A stretch of DNA of 64,000 bases from Bacteroidaceae bacterium. Its GTDB lineage: Bacteria > Bacteroidota > Bacteroidia > Bacteroidales > Bacteroidaceae. The position numbers and the translations under genes are program-made. The stretch spans positions 1-64,000 of the forward strand of contig JAFWPH010000006.1 in the NCBI GenBank assembly GCA_017509605.1, read 5' to 3'. The notes beneath the pieces were generated by a model, which saw nothing but the letters and a program-made list of their open reading frames with translations, was not told the origin of the DNA and made no database searches. Below are positions 47,862 to 56,989 of the stretch, one piece after another. How positions within the stretch are numbered: position 1 is the stretch's first letter; the number at the start of each line of letters is the position of its first letter.

Positions 47862-50800
47862 ATGAACAAGATAAAGTTTATCCTTACGACAATAGCGCTG
47901 TTCTTTTTCATGAATTCAGCGATGGCTCAGCAGCGAATCTCAGGTAGGGTGTGGAGTGACCTCGACGGCCCTGTCATGTTGGCAAACGTAGTTGAGCGCG
48001 ATGCTAACAACCGTATCGTTGAAGCAGCCGTGACCGACATGAACGGTAACTTCTCGATGGTTGTGAAGAATCCCAAGGACCATCTGGTCATCTCTTATAT
48101 TGGTTACAAGACCGTGAACATCCCCATCGGCAACCGTACGAAGTTCGACATCAAGATGGAGGACAACACGATGATCCAGGAAGTGGTTGTTAAAGCCAAG
48201 CCCAAGGTTCAGAGCAACGGTTTGGTGATTCCTGTGAAAGAGGTATCCGTAGCCACCCAGCGCATGAGCATGGAAGAAGTTGAAGGTCTTTCCTTCGCGT
48301 CTGTGGATGAAGCCATGCAGGGTAAGATCGCCGGTTTGGACATCATCTCTAACTCAGGTAACCTGGGTTCAGGTACGAGCATGCGTCTTCGTGGTGTGAG
48401 CACCATCAACGGTAGCGCAGAGCCTCTGATTGTGGTCGATGGCAACATCTTCGACCTTCCGACCGACGTATCTCAGGTGAACTTCGAAGACCTTGACAAC
48501 GAGGAGCAGTTCGCCACCCTTCTGTCGGTGAACCCCGAGGACATCAAGGACATCAACGTGCTGAAGGACGCCGCCGCTACCGCCATTTGGGGTGCCCGCG
48601 GTGCAAACGGTGTGATTGAGATCACCACCCGCCGTGGTTCCGCCGGTAAGACGAAAATCAATTTCTCCTACCGCTTCACTGGCAAGTGGTCTCCTGAAGG
48701 TTTGAACATGCTTGACGGTGACGGCTATACCATGATGATGAAGGAGGCTTATTTCAACCCGCGTCAGAGTGGTGCGACCAGTAACATGGTGGAGTTGAAC
48801 TACGACCAGAGCCGTCCGATGTACTACTACAACTTCAACAAGAACACAGACTGGGTTGACGCAGTGAACCAGTTCGGTCAGACTCACAACTACTACGTGA
48901 CGCTGAGCGGTGGTGGTGAGAAAGCCAAGTTCCGCATCTCTGGTGGTTACGACCATGAGACCGGTACCATCATCAAGCAGTACCTTGACCGTTTCTCCAC
49001 CCGTATGGTGTTGGACTACGACGTGTCAGACCGTATCCGTTTCTCTACCAACTTCGCTTTGACCTATACAGACAACCATAGGAACTGGGACGGCAGCAGC
49101 ACATCGGGCATTCTCGGAAAGGCCTACAACGCCATGCCCAACATGTCGATTTACGAGTACGACGAGTTCGGCAACCTGACAGGCGACTTCTTCAAGATGC
49201 TTCCTACCGCAGCCGCTGAAGGTGTCACTGCTGACGGTTATTCGTCAAGATACCTGAGTGACATGAAGAACAACGGCAACCCTGTCGCCATGTGTCACCA
49301 AGCTTGGAACAACCAATCAACTTACCGTATCACCCCTCAGTTCAACCTTCGCTATAAATTGCTGGGCAAAGACAGCGAGAGCCACCAACTCGACCTGAAC
49401 GCTGAGGTTTATATGGATATATACAATCAGTCGGACAACAGTTACTTCCCCTCCTCTCTGACCACCAACAGCTGGACATCAGGTGTGAACACAACGAGCA
49501 ACTACGAGTACAAGAGCCTCGCTCTCACCAGCCGTGAGTCGTTGATTTTCATTCCTCACTTCAATTCAGAGAAATGGTCAATGAGCATGATGGGTCGTTT
49601 TGAGTTCACCTCGGGTAACGGTACAAACCAATCCAGTGACCAGAGCGGTTTGCCTACAGGCGTCAGTTCTTCACGTGCTCATGCTTACCTTCAAGGCAAT
49701 GGTTCAGGCACGAGCGAATGGCGCAACGCCGCTTTCTTAGGCACCATCCACGCTGCTTATGGTGAGGACGGTAAATACGCAGTGGACCTCACTCTCCGCG
49801 CTGACGGTAGCACCAAGTTCGGTTCGGGCAACAAGTGGGGAACCTTCCCAGGTATCTCAGGTCGTTGGAACGTGAGCGACGAGAAATTCTTCGCTCCTTT
49901 GGTTGAGACCGTGAACCTTCTGTCCGTTCGTTTCGGCTGGGGTCGTGTAGGCCGCGAGCCAGGCAGTGAATACTTGATGTACAACAAGTACGGTGATTAT
50001 GGCAGTTATGGTAACATCGACTACAACCGTTCGATGGTGGCCATCAACCCAACGAACTTGCGTCTGACAGACCTCAAGTGGGAGACCATTGACTCATGGA
50101 ACCTCGGTTTCAACCTCAACCTTCTTGACGACCTGCTCCAGTTCGACCTCAACATCTACAACAAGAAGTCGAAAGACCTGCTGATGTCGAACGTAGGCAT
50201 CCCCTCAAGCACAGGTTTCAGCAGCCTTGCCTGGAAGAACGTAGGAACATTGGAGAACAAGGGATGGGAGTTGTTCATGAACACGAGCAACCGTCTGTTC
50301 AAGAAAGGCAAGTTCTCGATGAAGGCCTCGTTCAACATCGCCCAGAACATCAACACCATCACAGCCATGGACAATTCAGTGCTGGAGTCGATGAACAAGG
50401 AATACTCCTACAACAACGAATACCTGCAGCGTATTCAGATTGGCAATGCAGTAGGTTCAATCTACGGTTTCCGCTTCAAGGGTGTTTATCGCTATGATTA
50501 CGAGCACAGCGGCTACACTGAGGAATCGTTCAACACCTACGGTGACAACACAGCATACGCAGCTGAGCAGAAAGGAGAGAACGCCACTGTTCCAGTAGCC
50601 CGCGACGCAGAAGGCAATATCCTTTATGACTCGAAGGGCAGACCCCTCCACATGTACTTCAACTACGGCGGTCTGAACTATGAGTTCAAGGGTGGCGACA
50701 TGATGTACGAGGACGTCAACGCAGACGGTCAGATCAATGAGCTTGACATCGTTTACCTCGGCAACTCCAACCCGAAGATCAATGGTGGTTTCGGCCTCAA

Positions 50801-51269
50801 CTTCAACTATGGTGACTGGTCGTTGAAATTCAGTTTCAACTACCGCATGGGTAACAAGATTGTGAACCGCGCCCGTCAGAACAACGAGTCGATGCGTTCG
50901 AACATCAACCAAAGCCAGGCAGTGGCATGGCGTTGGAGAAAGAACGGTGACATCACCGAGATTCCCCGCGCTCTGAACTCGGGTATCATCGCCTCTTACA
51001 ACATGCTGGCCAACAGCCGCTACGTAGAGAAAGGCGACTATCTGCGCCTGCAGTATGTGCAGTTGATGTACAACTTCCCGAAGAAGTTGATCAAGGACTT
51101 CGGTCTTGAGAGTGTCAGGTTGTCAGCCTCTGCCAACAACTTGTTCGTTCTGACCAAATACACGGGTGTGGATCCGGAAGTATCTTACGGTGCATGGGGT
51201 GTTTGCTACGACAATTCCAAGACCCCGAGACCCAAGTCTTTCACCATCAGTCTTAATGTGGGATTCTAA
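47862..51269 (+). CDS. SusC/RagA-family TonB-linked outer-membrane transporter (first pair)
   Basis: A 1135-residue SusC-type protein: signal peptide 1-22, carboxypeptidase-like N-domain about 24-105 (ISGRVWSDLDGPVMLANV, ISYIGYKTVNI), TonB-box region QEVVVKAKPKV, plug about 135-255 with MRLRGVSTINGSAEPLIVVDG and DINVLKDAAATAIWGARGANG, then a 22-strand barrel ending SFTISLNVGF. It imports large oligomers with its SusD lid, driven by TonB-ExbBD. It lies 14 bases ahead of the SusD gene. No substrate can be deduced because no degradative enzyme is encoded nearby. Confidence 0.94.
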   Translation: MNKIKFILTTIALFFFMNSAMAQQRISGRVWSDLDGPVMLANVVERDANNRIVEAAVTDMNGNFSMVVKNPKDHLVISYIGYKTVNIPIGNRTKFDIKMEDNTMIQEVVVKAKPKVQSNGLVIPVKEVSVATQRMSMEEVEGLSFASVDEAMQGKIAGLDIISNSGNLGSGTSMRLRGVSTINGSAEPLIVVDGNIFDLPTDVSQVNFEDLDNEEQFATLLSVNPEDIKDINVLKDAAATAIWGARGANGVIEITTRRGSAGKTKINFSYRFTGKWSPEGLNMLDGDGYTMMMKEAYFNPRQSGATSNMVELNYDQSRPMYYYNFNKNTDWVDAVNQFGQTHNYYVTLSGGGEKAKFRISGGYDHETGTIIKQYLDRFSTRMVLDYDVSDRIRFSTNFALTYTDNHRNWDGSSTSGILGKAYNAMPNMSIYEYDEFGNLTGDFFKMLPTAAAEGVTADGYSSRYLSDMKNNGNPVAMCHQAWNNQSTYRITPQFNLRYKLLGKDSESHQLDLNAEVYMDIYNQSDNSYFPSSLTTNSWTSGVNTTSNYEYKSLALTSRESLIFIPHFNSEKWSMSMMGRFEFTSGNGTNQSSDQSGLPTGVSSSRAHAYLQGNGSGTSEWRNAAFLGTIHAAYGEDGKYAVDLTLRADGSTKFGSGNKWGTFPGISGRWNVSDEKFFAPLVETVNLLSVRFGWGRVGREPGSEYLMYNKYGDYGSYGNIDYNRSMVAINPTNLRLTDLKWETIDSWNLGFNLNLLDDLLQFDLNIYNKKSKDLLMSNVGIPSSTGFSSLAWKNVGTLENKGWELFMNTSNRLFKKGKFSMKASFNIAQNINTITAMDNSVLESMNKEYSYNNEYLQRIQIGNAVGSIYGFRFKGVYRYDYEHSGYTEESFNTYGDNTAYAAEQKGENATVPVARDAEGNILYDSKGRPLHMYFNYGGLNYEFKGGDMMYEDVNADGQINELDIVYLGNSNPKINGGFGLNFNYGDWSLKFSFNYRMGNKIVNRARQNNESMRSNINQSQAVAWRWRKNGDITEIPRALNSGIIASYNMLANSRYVEKGDYLRLQYVQLMYNFPKKLIKDFGLESVRLSASANNLFVLTKYTGVDPEVSYGAWGVCYDNSKTPRPKSFTISLNVGF

Positions 51270-51283
51270 CAGAAAAAACGATT

Positions 51284-53116
51284 ATGAGAACAAATATATT
51301 CAAAACAATAGCCATCTTCGGCGTCGTTGCCTCGGGTCTGTTGTTCACTTCTTGTGAAGACTTCCTGACCATCACTCCCTCGTCTCAGATTGTAGAGGAG
51401 GATTTCTGGGAGGACAAGACAGACTTGGAGAATGTTGTAGCCGCTTGCTACGGCCGCATGATCCGCAGCGACATGACCGAGAAGTACATCGTCTGCGGTG
51501 AGCTTCGCTCCGACAACTTTGTCCAGAAGTCAGGCAACGGAAGCAACAACATCCGCAATATCATGAACGGAAACTTGATTCCGAACAACAATATGTTTTC
51601 ATGGAGTTGTTTCTACAACGCCATCAACTATTGCAACAAGGTTCTGGCTCACGGTCCTGAGATTGTGGCCAAGGACGAGAGTTTCTCACAGGGCGACTGG
51701 GAGCCTATCAAGGCGGAGATGCTGGCTTTGAGAGCACTCAACCATTTCTACCTTGTCCGCACCTACGGTGAGATTCCATACGTGACCACCGACTTCAACA
51801 ATGACAGCCAGTACATGCTCCAGCCTCAGGTGACTCAGGAGCAAGCGCTTGACAGCATTATCATGGATTTGGAGGAAGCCAAGAACTACGCGATGGAGAG
51901 TTACGGCAACACCATCTACAACAAGGGACGTTTCACCAAGAAATCCATCTACACGCTTTTGGCCGATGTCTATCTCTGGCGCGCGAGCAAGAACACCTGT
52001 CCTGACTCAGTGGCTGTATATGGCAACCAGGCCACAGAAGACTACCGTAAAGTGGTGGAATATTGCGACTGGGTGCTCAACGACATCATCAAGGACCGCA
52101 CCAAGGAGCTCAACGAGAGCGGTGCAGTGCTTGGCGGTCTGAACTTTGACTTGACGCTCGATGACCTGTTCATCCAGAATGAGCAGACCCCAGGTGCCTC
52201 GGTGATCCGTTCCAGCAACATCGGTGCTTACAATTACATCTTCGGCCGTGGCAACTCCTCCGAGAGCATCTTCGAGTTCCAGTTCGACAACAACAGTGGT
52301 AACACAAACAGTTCGCTTTCGGGCTATTACCTGTCATTCGGAACCACCAACACAGCAGGCAGCATCGTTCTGTCGGAAGCCATCTTCGGTTCTCCGCTTG
52401 AGGACTTGAACTCATCAGCTCCAACCTCAGTCTATACCAAGACTGACTATAGGAAATGGGAGAACATGCTCTACACCAGTGCCCAGCAGACCGAATATCC
52501 TTGCTGCAAATACATTCTCAATAATGTCTCTCAAGGCGCAGGTTCATCCAACACAGTGACAGACAACTCCTCTTGGAACAACAATAATAGCCAGTCGAAG
52601 AAATCGATGAACAACTCCAACTGGATTCTCTACCGTCTGAGCGACATCGTGCTCATGCGCGCTGAGGCTATCAGCCAGATTTCCACCTCTCAAGAAGAGT
52701 TGCTGGAGTCAGTGAAGAGCATCCGCGAGATCTTCAAGCGTTCCAACCCATACGCATATGCCACTTCCAACAACCATGCATCAACAGACTCACTCAACAC
52801 CGAGTTCTTCTCTGCCTCAGGCGAGATGCTCGAGGCCCTGGTCATGTCAGAGCGCCAGAGAGAGTTTGTCGGTGAAGGCAAGCGTTGGTTCGACCTTGTT
52901 CGCTACGCGCAGCGCCGTGGCAGCACAGCAGCAATGTTCGACCGGTACCTCGGCCGTAAATACGGCGACAACAAGGATGCCGTTAAGTCGAAACTATCAA
53001 CGATAACGTCCCTGTTCAGCCCCATCTTCAGAGACGAGATGTATGCTAACCCATTGCTCCATCAGAACAGTGTATGGATCACCTCTGAGAGCACTTCAAA
53101 AACTGATAACCTATGA
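51284..53116 (+). CDS. SusD/RagB-family surface lipoprotein (first pair)
   Basis: A 610-residue lipoprotein with Cys 24 after LLFTS, followed by Glu-Asp as in exported surface lipoproteins. SusD features: DFLTITPSSQIVEEDFWED at the N-terminus, the TPR-like helices with EMLALRALNHFYLVRTYGEI, KKSIYTLLADVYLWRA, and the C-terminal MSERQREFVGEGKRWFDLVR. It should form the lid over the preceding SusC. Its stop overlaps the next FAS1 gene by four bases, which ties that lipoprotein to the transporter. Confidence 0.94.
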   Translation: MRTNIFKTIAIFGVVASGLLFTSCEDFLTITPSSQIVEEDFWEDKTDLENVVAACYGRMIRSDMTEKYIVCGELRSDNFVQKSGNGSNNIRNIMNGNLIPNNNMFSWSCFYNAINYCNKVLAHGPEIVAKDESFSQGDWEPIKAEMLALRALNHFYLVRTYGEIPYVTTDFNNDSQYMLQPQVTQEQALDSIIMDLEEAKNYAMESYGNTIYNKGRFTKKSIYTLLADVYLWRASKNTCPDSVAVYGNQATEDYRKVVEYCDWVLNDIIKDRTKELNESGAVLGGLNFDLTLDDLFIQNEQTPGASVIRSSNIGAYNYIFGRGNSSESIFEFQFDNNSGNTNSSLSGYYLSFGTTNTAGSIVLSEAIFGSPLEDLNSSAPTSVYTKTDYRKWENMLYTSAQQTEYPCCKYILNNVSQGAGSSNTVTDNSSWNNNNSQSKKSMNNSNWILYRLSDIVLMRAEAISQISTSQEELLESVKSIREIFKRSNPYAYATSNNHASTDSLNTEFFSASGEMLEALVMSERQREFVGEGKRWFDLVRYAQRRGSTAAMFDRYLGRKYGDNKDAVKSKLSTITSLFSPIFRDEMYANPLLHQNSVWITSESTSKTDNL

Positions 53117-55140
53117 TACTCGATATAATTAAAAACAACACTTTCAAGGGTGCGCTCATTGCCGTATCCTTGGGGCTGGGTCTCGCCAGTTGTTCAGAGA
53201 AAATCGACGAGTCTGACCTCTACACGTTCACCGGTGAGATGATGGTGGACCACTTCGAGAACAATCCTGAGACCTTCAGCAGTTACCTCGAGGTTCTTGG
53301 CCAGGTTCATCCCAGCAAACGTTCGAAATCCACAATGAAGGAACTTTTGGACGCTCGCGGTCACTACACCTGTTTCGCTCCGACCAACAAGGCCATCGAC
53401 GAATACCTGGACTCGATGCTGACCATAGGAAAGGTGTCGAGCAAGGATTTATCCCAGTTGCCTGACTCTGTGGCAGAGGACATCGTGTTCAACTCCATCA
53501 TCGACAACAACATCGAAGAGGCATACGCCAGCACCGACTTCCAGCCAGGTGCCCTTCAGCGCACGAACATGAACGGTCGTTATGTGGATATCAGTTACAG
53601 CAACGACAGTGTAACAGGTGTCAGCCTCATCTACGTGAACACCAACTCCTTGATTATCGACAAGGACATCGAGGTGGAGAACGGCTACATCCACACCATC
53701 GACAAGGTGCTATCCCCATCTACCGCCACCATCGCCGACTTGGTGGAGAACACGCCCAACACCCAGATTTTCGGTATGCTTCTGAAAGCCACTGGTTGGG
53801 ATGAGAAACTCTTGGGTTATAAAGATGAGGAATACGAAGAAGGCGACTATGCTGGTACAGCTGCCAACGACGGTCGTTTCTCGGGCTATTATCCTGAGAC
53901 CCGCAACACAGGCTACACCATTTATGTGGAAACAGACTCTATCTTCAACATGTACGGCATCACCGACATTGAATCGTTGAAGAAATACTTGCAGGACAAT
54001 GGTTATTACAGCGACGCCAACTTCGACGACGACTACTCCAATGAAGACAACGCCGTGAACCAGTTCGTTTCCTACCACCTGCTCCCCGAGCAGTTGACAT
54101 GGAACCGCATGGTCATCTTCTCGAACGAGAAAGGCTTCTTCAACGGTACTCCTAACGACGGAACCCAATTCCAGACCAACGTGTGGGAATACTACGAAAC
54201 CATGGGCAAGCAGCGCCGCAGTCTGAAAGTGACAGGTATCCGCGGTGGTAAGCGCCTGAACCGTTGCTCTGTCTATAACCAGATCAGCTACCGCGAGATT
54301 GGCGCCGACCCAGAGGGTATCAAGATCAACCAGACCAACGGCAAATACAAGAACTCAGCGATGAACGGTTACTACTACACCATCGAAGACCTTCTGCTTT
54401 GGAGCGACGTAGTGGCCTACAAGGTGCTGAACGAGCGTATGCGCTACGACATCTGCTCTCTGCTGCCAAAGATGATCACCAACAACTGCCGATACAACAA
54501 GTCGAACAACTGGTTCTTCACCAAAGACTATTTCGACAACATCATCAACGTAACGGACGAGACCTCTCTGGTGTACCTGCCCAACCAGAACTATGAAGGC
54601 GGTGCCAGTGCCGGCGGTGGTTCATGGACAAACTACCAGACAGACGAATTCAACATCGGCGGTATTTATGACTTCACAATGAAGTTGCCTCCCGTGCCTT
54701 ACACAGGAACATACGAAATCCGCTATGGTGTGAATGCCAACGGCAACCGTGGAATGGCACAGATATACATTGGTACCAATCCCAACAACCTCCCTGCCGT
54801 GGGTATTCCTATCGACCTTCGTCTGACCGGAACCTCTTTCGGCTGGGTGAGCGACACAGAGCTTGACGCCGACGGTATTGAGGAAAACGACAAGGCCATG
54901 CGCAACAACGACTACATGAAGGGTCCCAACTACTTCTACCCAGGCGACGGTCAGGCCGGACGTGTGAGCAGCATCTGTCTGCGCCGCATCATCTATCGTG
55001 GCCAGCTGGAAGCCGGCAAGACCTACTACGTAAGGTTCAAGTCAGTACTTGAGTCGAAGAGCACCGAGTTCTTCTATGACTATCTTGAGTTTGTACCCCG
55101 CTCAGTCTATAACGGCGACGTGGCAGAAGACAAGTGGTAA
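53113..55140 (+). CDS. Fasciclin-domain lipoprotein with C-terminal beta domain (second FAS1 protein)
   Basis: A 675-residue lipoprotein (Cys 27 after GLAS). Two FAS1 regions are visible: the first with H1 CFAPTNKAIDEYL (near 85) and H2 YIHTIDKVLSPS (near 191), the second, diverged, with TIYVETDSIFNMYG (near 268) and GYYYTIEDLLLW (near 417). From about 514 a separate jelly-roll-like domain follows (YDFTMKLPPVPYTGTYEIRY, ending YVRFKSVLESKSTEFFYDYL), which could bind a carbohydrate or protein. It overlaps the SusD gene by four bases and precedes the third FAS1 gene by 35. Binding partner unknown. Confidence 0.82.
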   Translation: MILDIIKNNTFKGALIAVSLGLGLASCSEKIDESDLYTFTGEMMVDHFENNPETFSSYLEVLGQVHPSKRSKSTMKELLDARGHYTCFAPTNKAIDEYLDSMLTIGKVSSKDLSQLPDSVAEDIVFNSIIDNNIEEAYASTDFQPGALQRTNMNGRYVDISYSNDSVTGVSLIYVNTNSLIIDKDIEVENGYIHTIDKVLSPSTATIADLVENTPNTQIFGMLLKATGWDEKLLGYKDEEYEEGDYAGTAANDGRFSGYYPETRNTGYTIYVETDSIFNMYGITDIESLKKYLQDNGYYSDANFDDDYSNEDNAVNQFVSYHLLPEQLTWNRMVIFSNEKGFFNGTPNDGTQFQTNVWEYYETMGKQRRSLKVTGIRGGKRLNRCSVYNQISYREIGADPEGIKINQTNGKYKNSAMNGYYYTIEDLLLWSDVVAYKVLNERMRYDICSLLPKMITNNCRYNKSNNWFFTKDYFDNIINVTDETSLVYLPNQNYEGGASAGGGSWTNYQTDEFNIGGIYDFTMKLPPVPYTGTYEIRYGVNANGNRGMAQIYIGTNPNNLPAVGIPIDLRLTGTSFGWVSDTELDADGIEENDKAMRNNDYMKGPNYFYPGDGQAGRVSSICLRRIIYRGQLEAGKTYYVRFKSVLESKSTEFFYDYLEFVPRSVYNGDVAEDKW

Positions 55141-55175
55141 TTAAAGACAATCAACCGATATAATTATAGGAAAAT

Positions 55176-56957
55176 ATGAACAGAAACTATCATAAATGGT
55201 TAGGTGGAACCTTGATGGCGATGGCATCATTCGCGTTCCTCGCCTCATGTTCCGACGACCATTTCGACATAGACCCTGGAGTATCAAGCCGTCAAACCCT
55301 GTGGGAGAGCATCAAGTCGAGATCCGAACTCTCTCAGTATGCCGACATTCTGAGCAGAACCAAATACTCCAAGAATGAGAAAACAAAAACGTCTCAGACC
55401 TACGCCGATTTGCTGAACCACGACCAGACCTTTACCATCTGGGCTCCGAAGGACGGCACATTCGACTACGACTACTACAGCAACCTGCTGAACACAGGCA
55501 AGGCTGAAGACTCATACAAGGTTGAGAAAGAGCTGCTCCGCAACAGCATGACTCGTTTCAGCCATGTGATGACCGGCAACGACAAATTGGAACTTGACTT
55601 GTTCAACAGCAAAACAGCGGTCTTCGATTGTGGGCAAGGTATCATCAAGAACCAGAAGATTGTGACCCCCAACATCGGTGCCTCCAATGGTGTGCTGCAT
55701 ATCACAGAGGGTGCGGTGGAATACCAGCCCAATGTGTATGAGTTTATCGCCTCCCGCAGCGACCTCGATTCTCTGAACACATACATCAAAGCCTACGAGA
55801 AGTTCGAATTCAATGAGTCTCAAAGTACTCAGGGACCGACAGTGAACGGCCAAATCACATGGGTAGATTCAGTGACCTTCTTGTCGAACGATTATCTTTA
55901 CGGAACACTTCATGCATTCTTGAATCGTGAGGACAGTCTCTACGCCATGATCATGCCCACCAACAAGGCTTGGTCGGAGGCTCTGGAGAGAACACAAAAA
56001 TTCTACAAGTATAAGAGCCAATACGTGCAGACTATCGTACGCGTGGATGCCGACGGCAACGAAAGCACCTCATCAGTGACCACCGCCTTGTCGGATTTGG
56101 AACGCGACTCGATGACCAACCTCTATTCCAAGAATGCCATTATCGGTGACTTTGTGTTCAACGCCCGCTACCAGCACGGCTATTCTTATAAGGACTTCAA
56201 CAAGGCAGGCGCCTGCGACTCGCTGATTAACACCATCAACAGGGTGTTCTACGACCCCGTGAACGCCTCCCTGTTCGACGGGCAGGAGCCCATCGAGGTC
56301 AGCAACGGCTATGTTTACGTGGTGGACAACTTCAACCTCAAAGTCGAGGACGGTTGGGGTGAGCCGATGGAGAACCAAGCCGAGGAATTCAGATACATAG
56401 ACAGTTACACGGGTTGTACTCCAACCTCGCTGAATCTCAAACAGCGTTTCCGCGTTGAGGATGAAAATGATCCAGAGATCATGGTTGACAGTATTGTTGA
56501 GGTTAAACTGCTCCGCACCGTCCAGACTTCCTCCGCCGCCAACCCGTCGATCACTTTCAAGCTGCCGGAGACCATGTCGTGCAAGTACGACATCTATGTT
56601 CTGATGGCCTACAACACAGAAGCCAACCTTCCCAACAAGTTCAGGGCACAGATCTCTTACCACACAGCCGATGAGAGCAGGTCGTCGATGGAAAACACGA
56701 ACTTGACTGTTCCCGAGGGCATGGCAGGTGAAGGACGCGACTTTGAGAACCGTCCTCCACGTATAGAGAACGGACAGTTGGTGTATGTTGACAGCATCTT
56801 AGTGGCTAAGGACTTCGAGTTCCCCGTCTGCTACAAAGGCCTGAGCGACGCTTACGCCACGCTCCGTCTGAACAGTTATGTGACATCACGTCAGACCAGC
56901 CAGTACAGCCGTGAGATGTGGATAGACCAGATTGTTCTGAAAGCAAAGGAAGAATAA
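55176..56957 (+). CDS. Fasciclin-domain lipoprotein with C-terminal beta domain (third FAS1 protein)
   Basis: A 593-residue lipoprotein (Cys 25 after FLAS, then Ser-Asp-Asp, a likely surface-export signal). Two diverged FAS1 regions: FTIWAPKDGTFDY (near 86) with NGVLHITEGAVEY (near 171), and YAMIMPTNKAWSEAL (near 256) with NGYVYVVDNFNL (near 378). A C-terminal beta domain from about 450 (SITFKLPETMSCKYDIYVLM, ending EMWIDQIVLKAKEE) parallels that of the preceding FAS1 protein. Gene order FAS1-FAS1-SusC suggests it serves the second transporter. Function is unproven. Confidence 0.8.
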   Translation: MNRNYHKWLGGTLMAMASFAFLASCSDDHFDIDPGVSSRQTLWESIKSRSELSQYADILSRTKYSKNEKTKTSQTYADLLNHDQTFTIWAPKDGTFDYDYYSNLLNTGKAEDSYKVEKELLRNSMTRFSHVMTGNDKLELDLFNSKTAVFDCGQGIIKNQKIVTPNIGASNGVLHITEGAVEYQPNVYEFIASRSDLDSLNTYIKAYEKFEFNESQSTQGPTVNGQITWVDSVTFLSNDYLYGTLHAFLNREDSLYAMIMPTNKAWSEALERTQKFYKYKSQYVQTIVRVDADGNESTSSVTTALSDLERDSMTNLYSKNAIIGDFVFNARYQHGYSYKDFNKAGACDSLINTINRVFYDPVNASLFDGQEPIEVSNGYVYVVDNFNLKVEDGWGEPMENQAEEFRYIDSYTGCTPTSLNLKQRFRVEDENDPEIMVDSIVEVKLLRTVQTSSAANPSITFKLPETMSCKYDIYVLMAYNTEANLPNKFRAQISYHTADESRSSMENTNLTVPEGMAGEGRDFENRPPRIENGQLVYVDSILVAKDFEFPVCYKGLSDAYATLRLNSYVTSRQTSQYSREMWIDQIVLKAKEE

Positions 56958-56989
56958 CGTTCTTGATAACACTTTAACAGCGATATACA

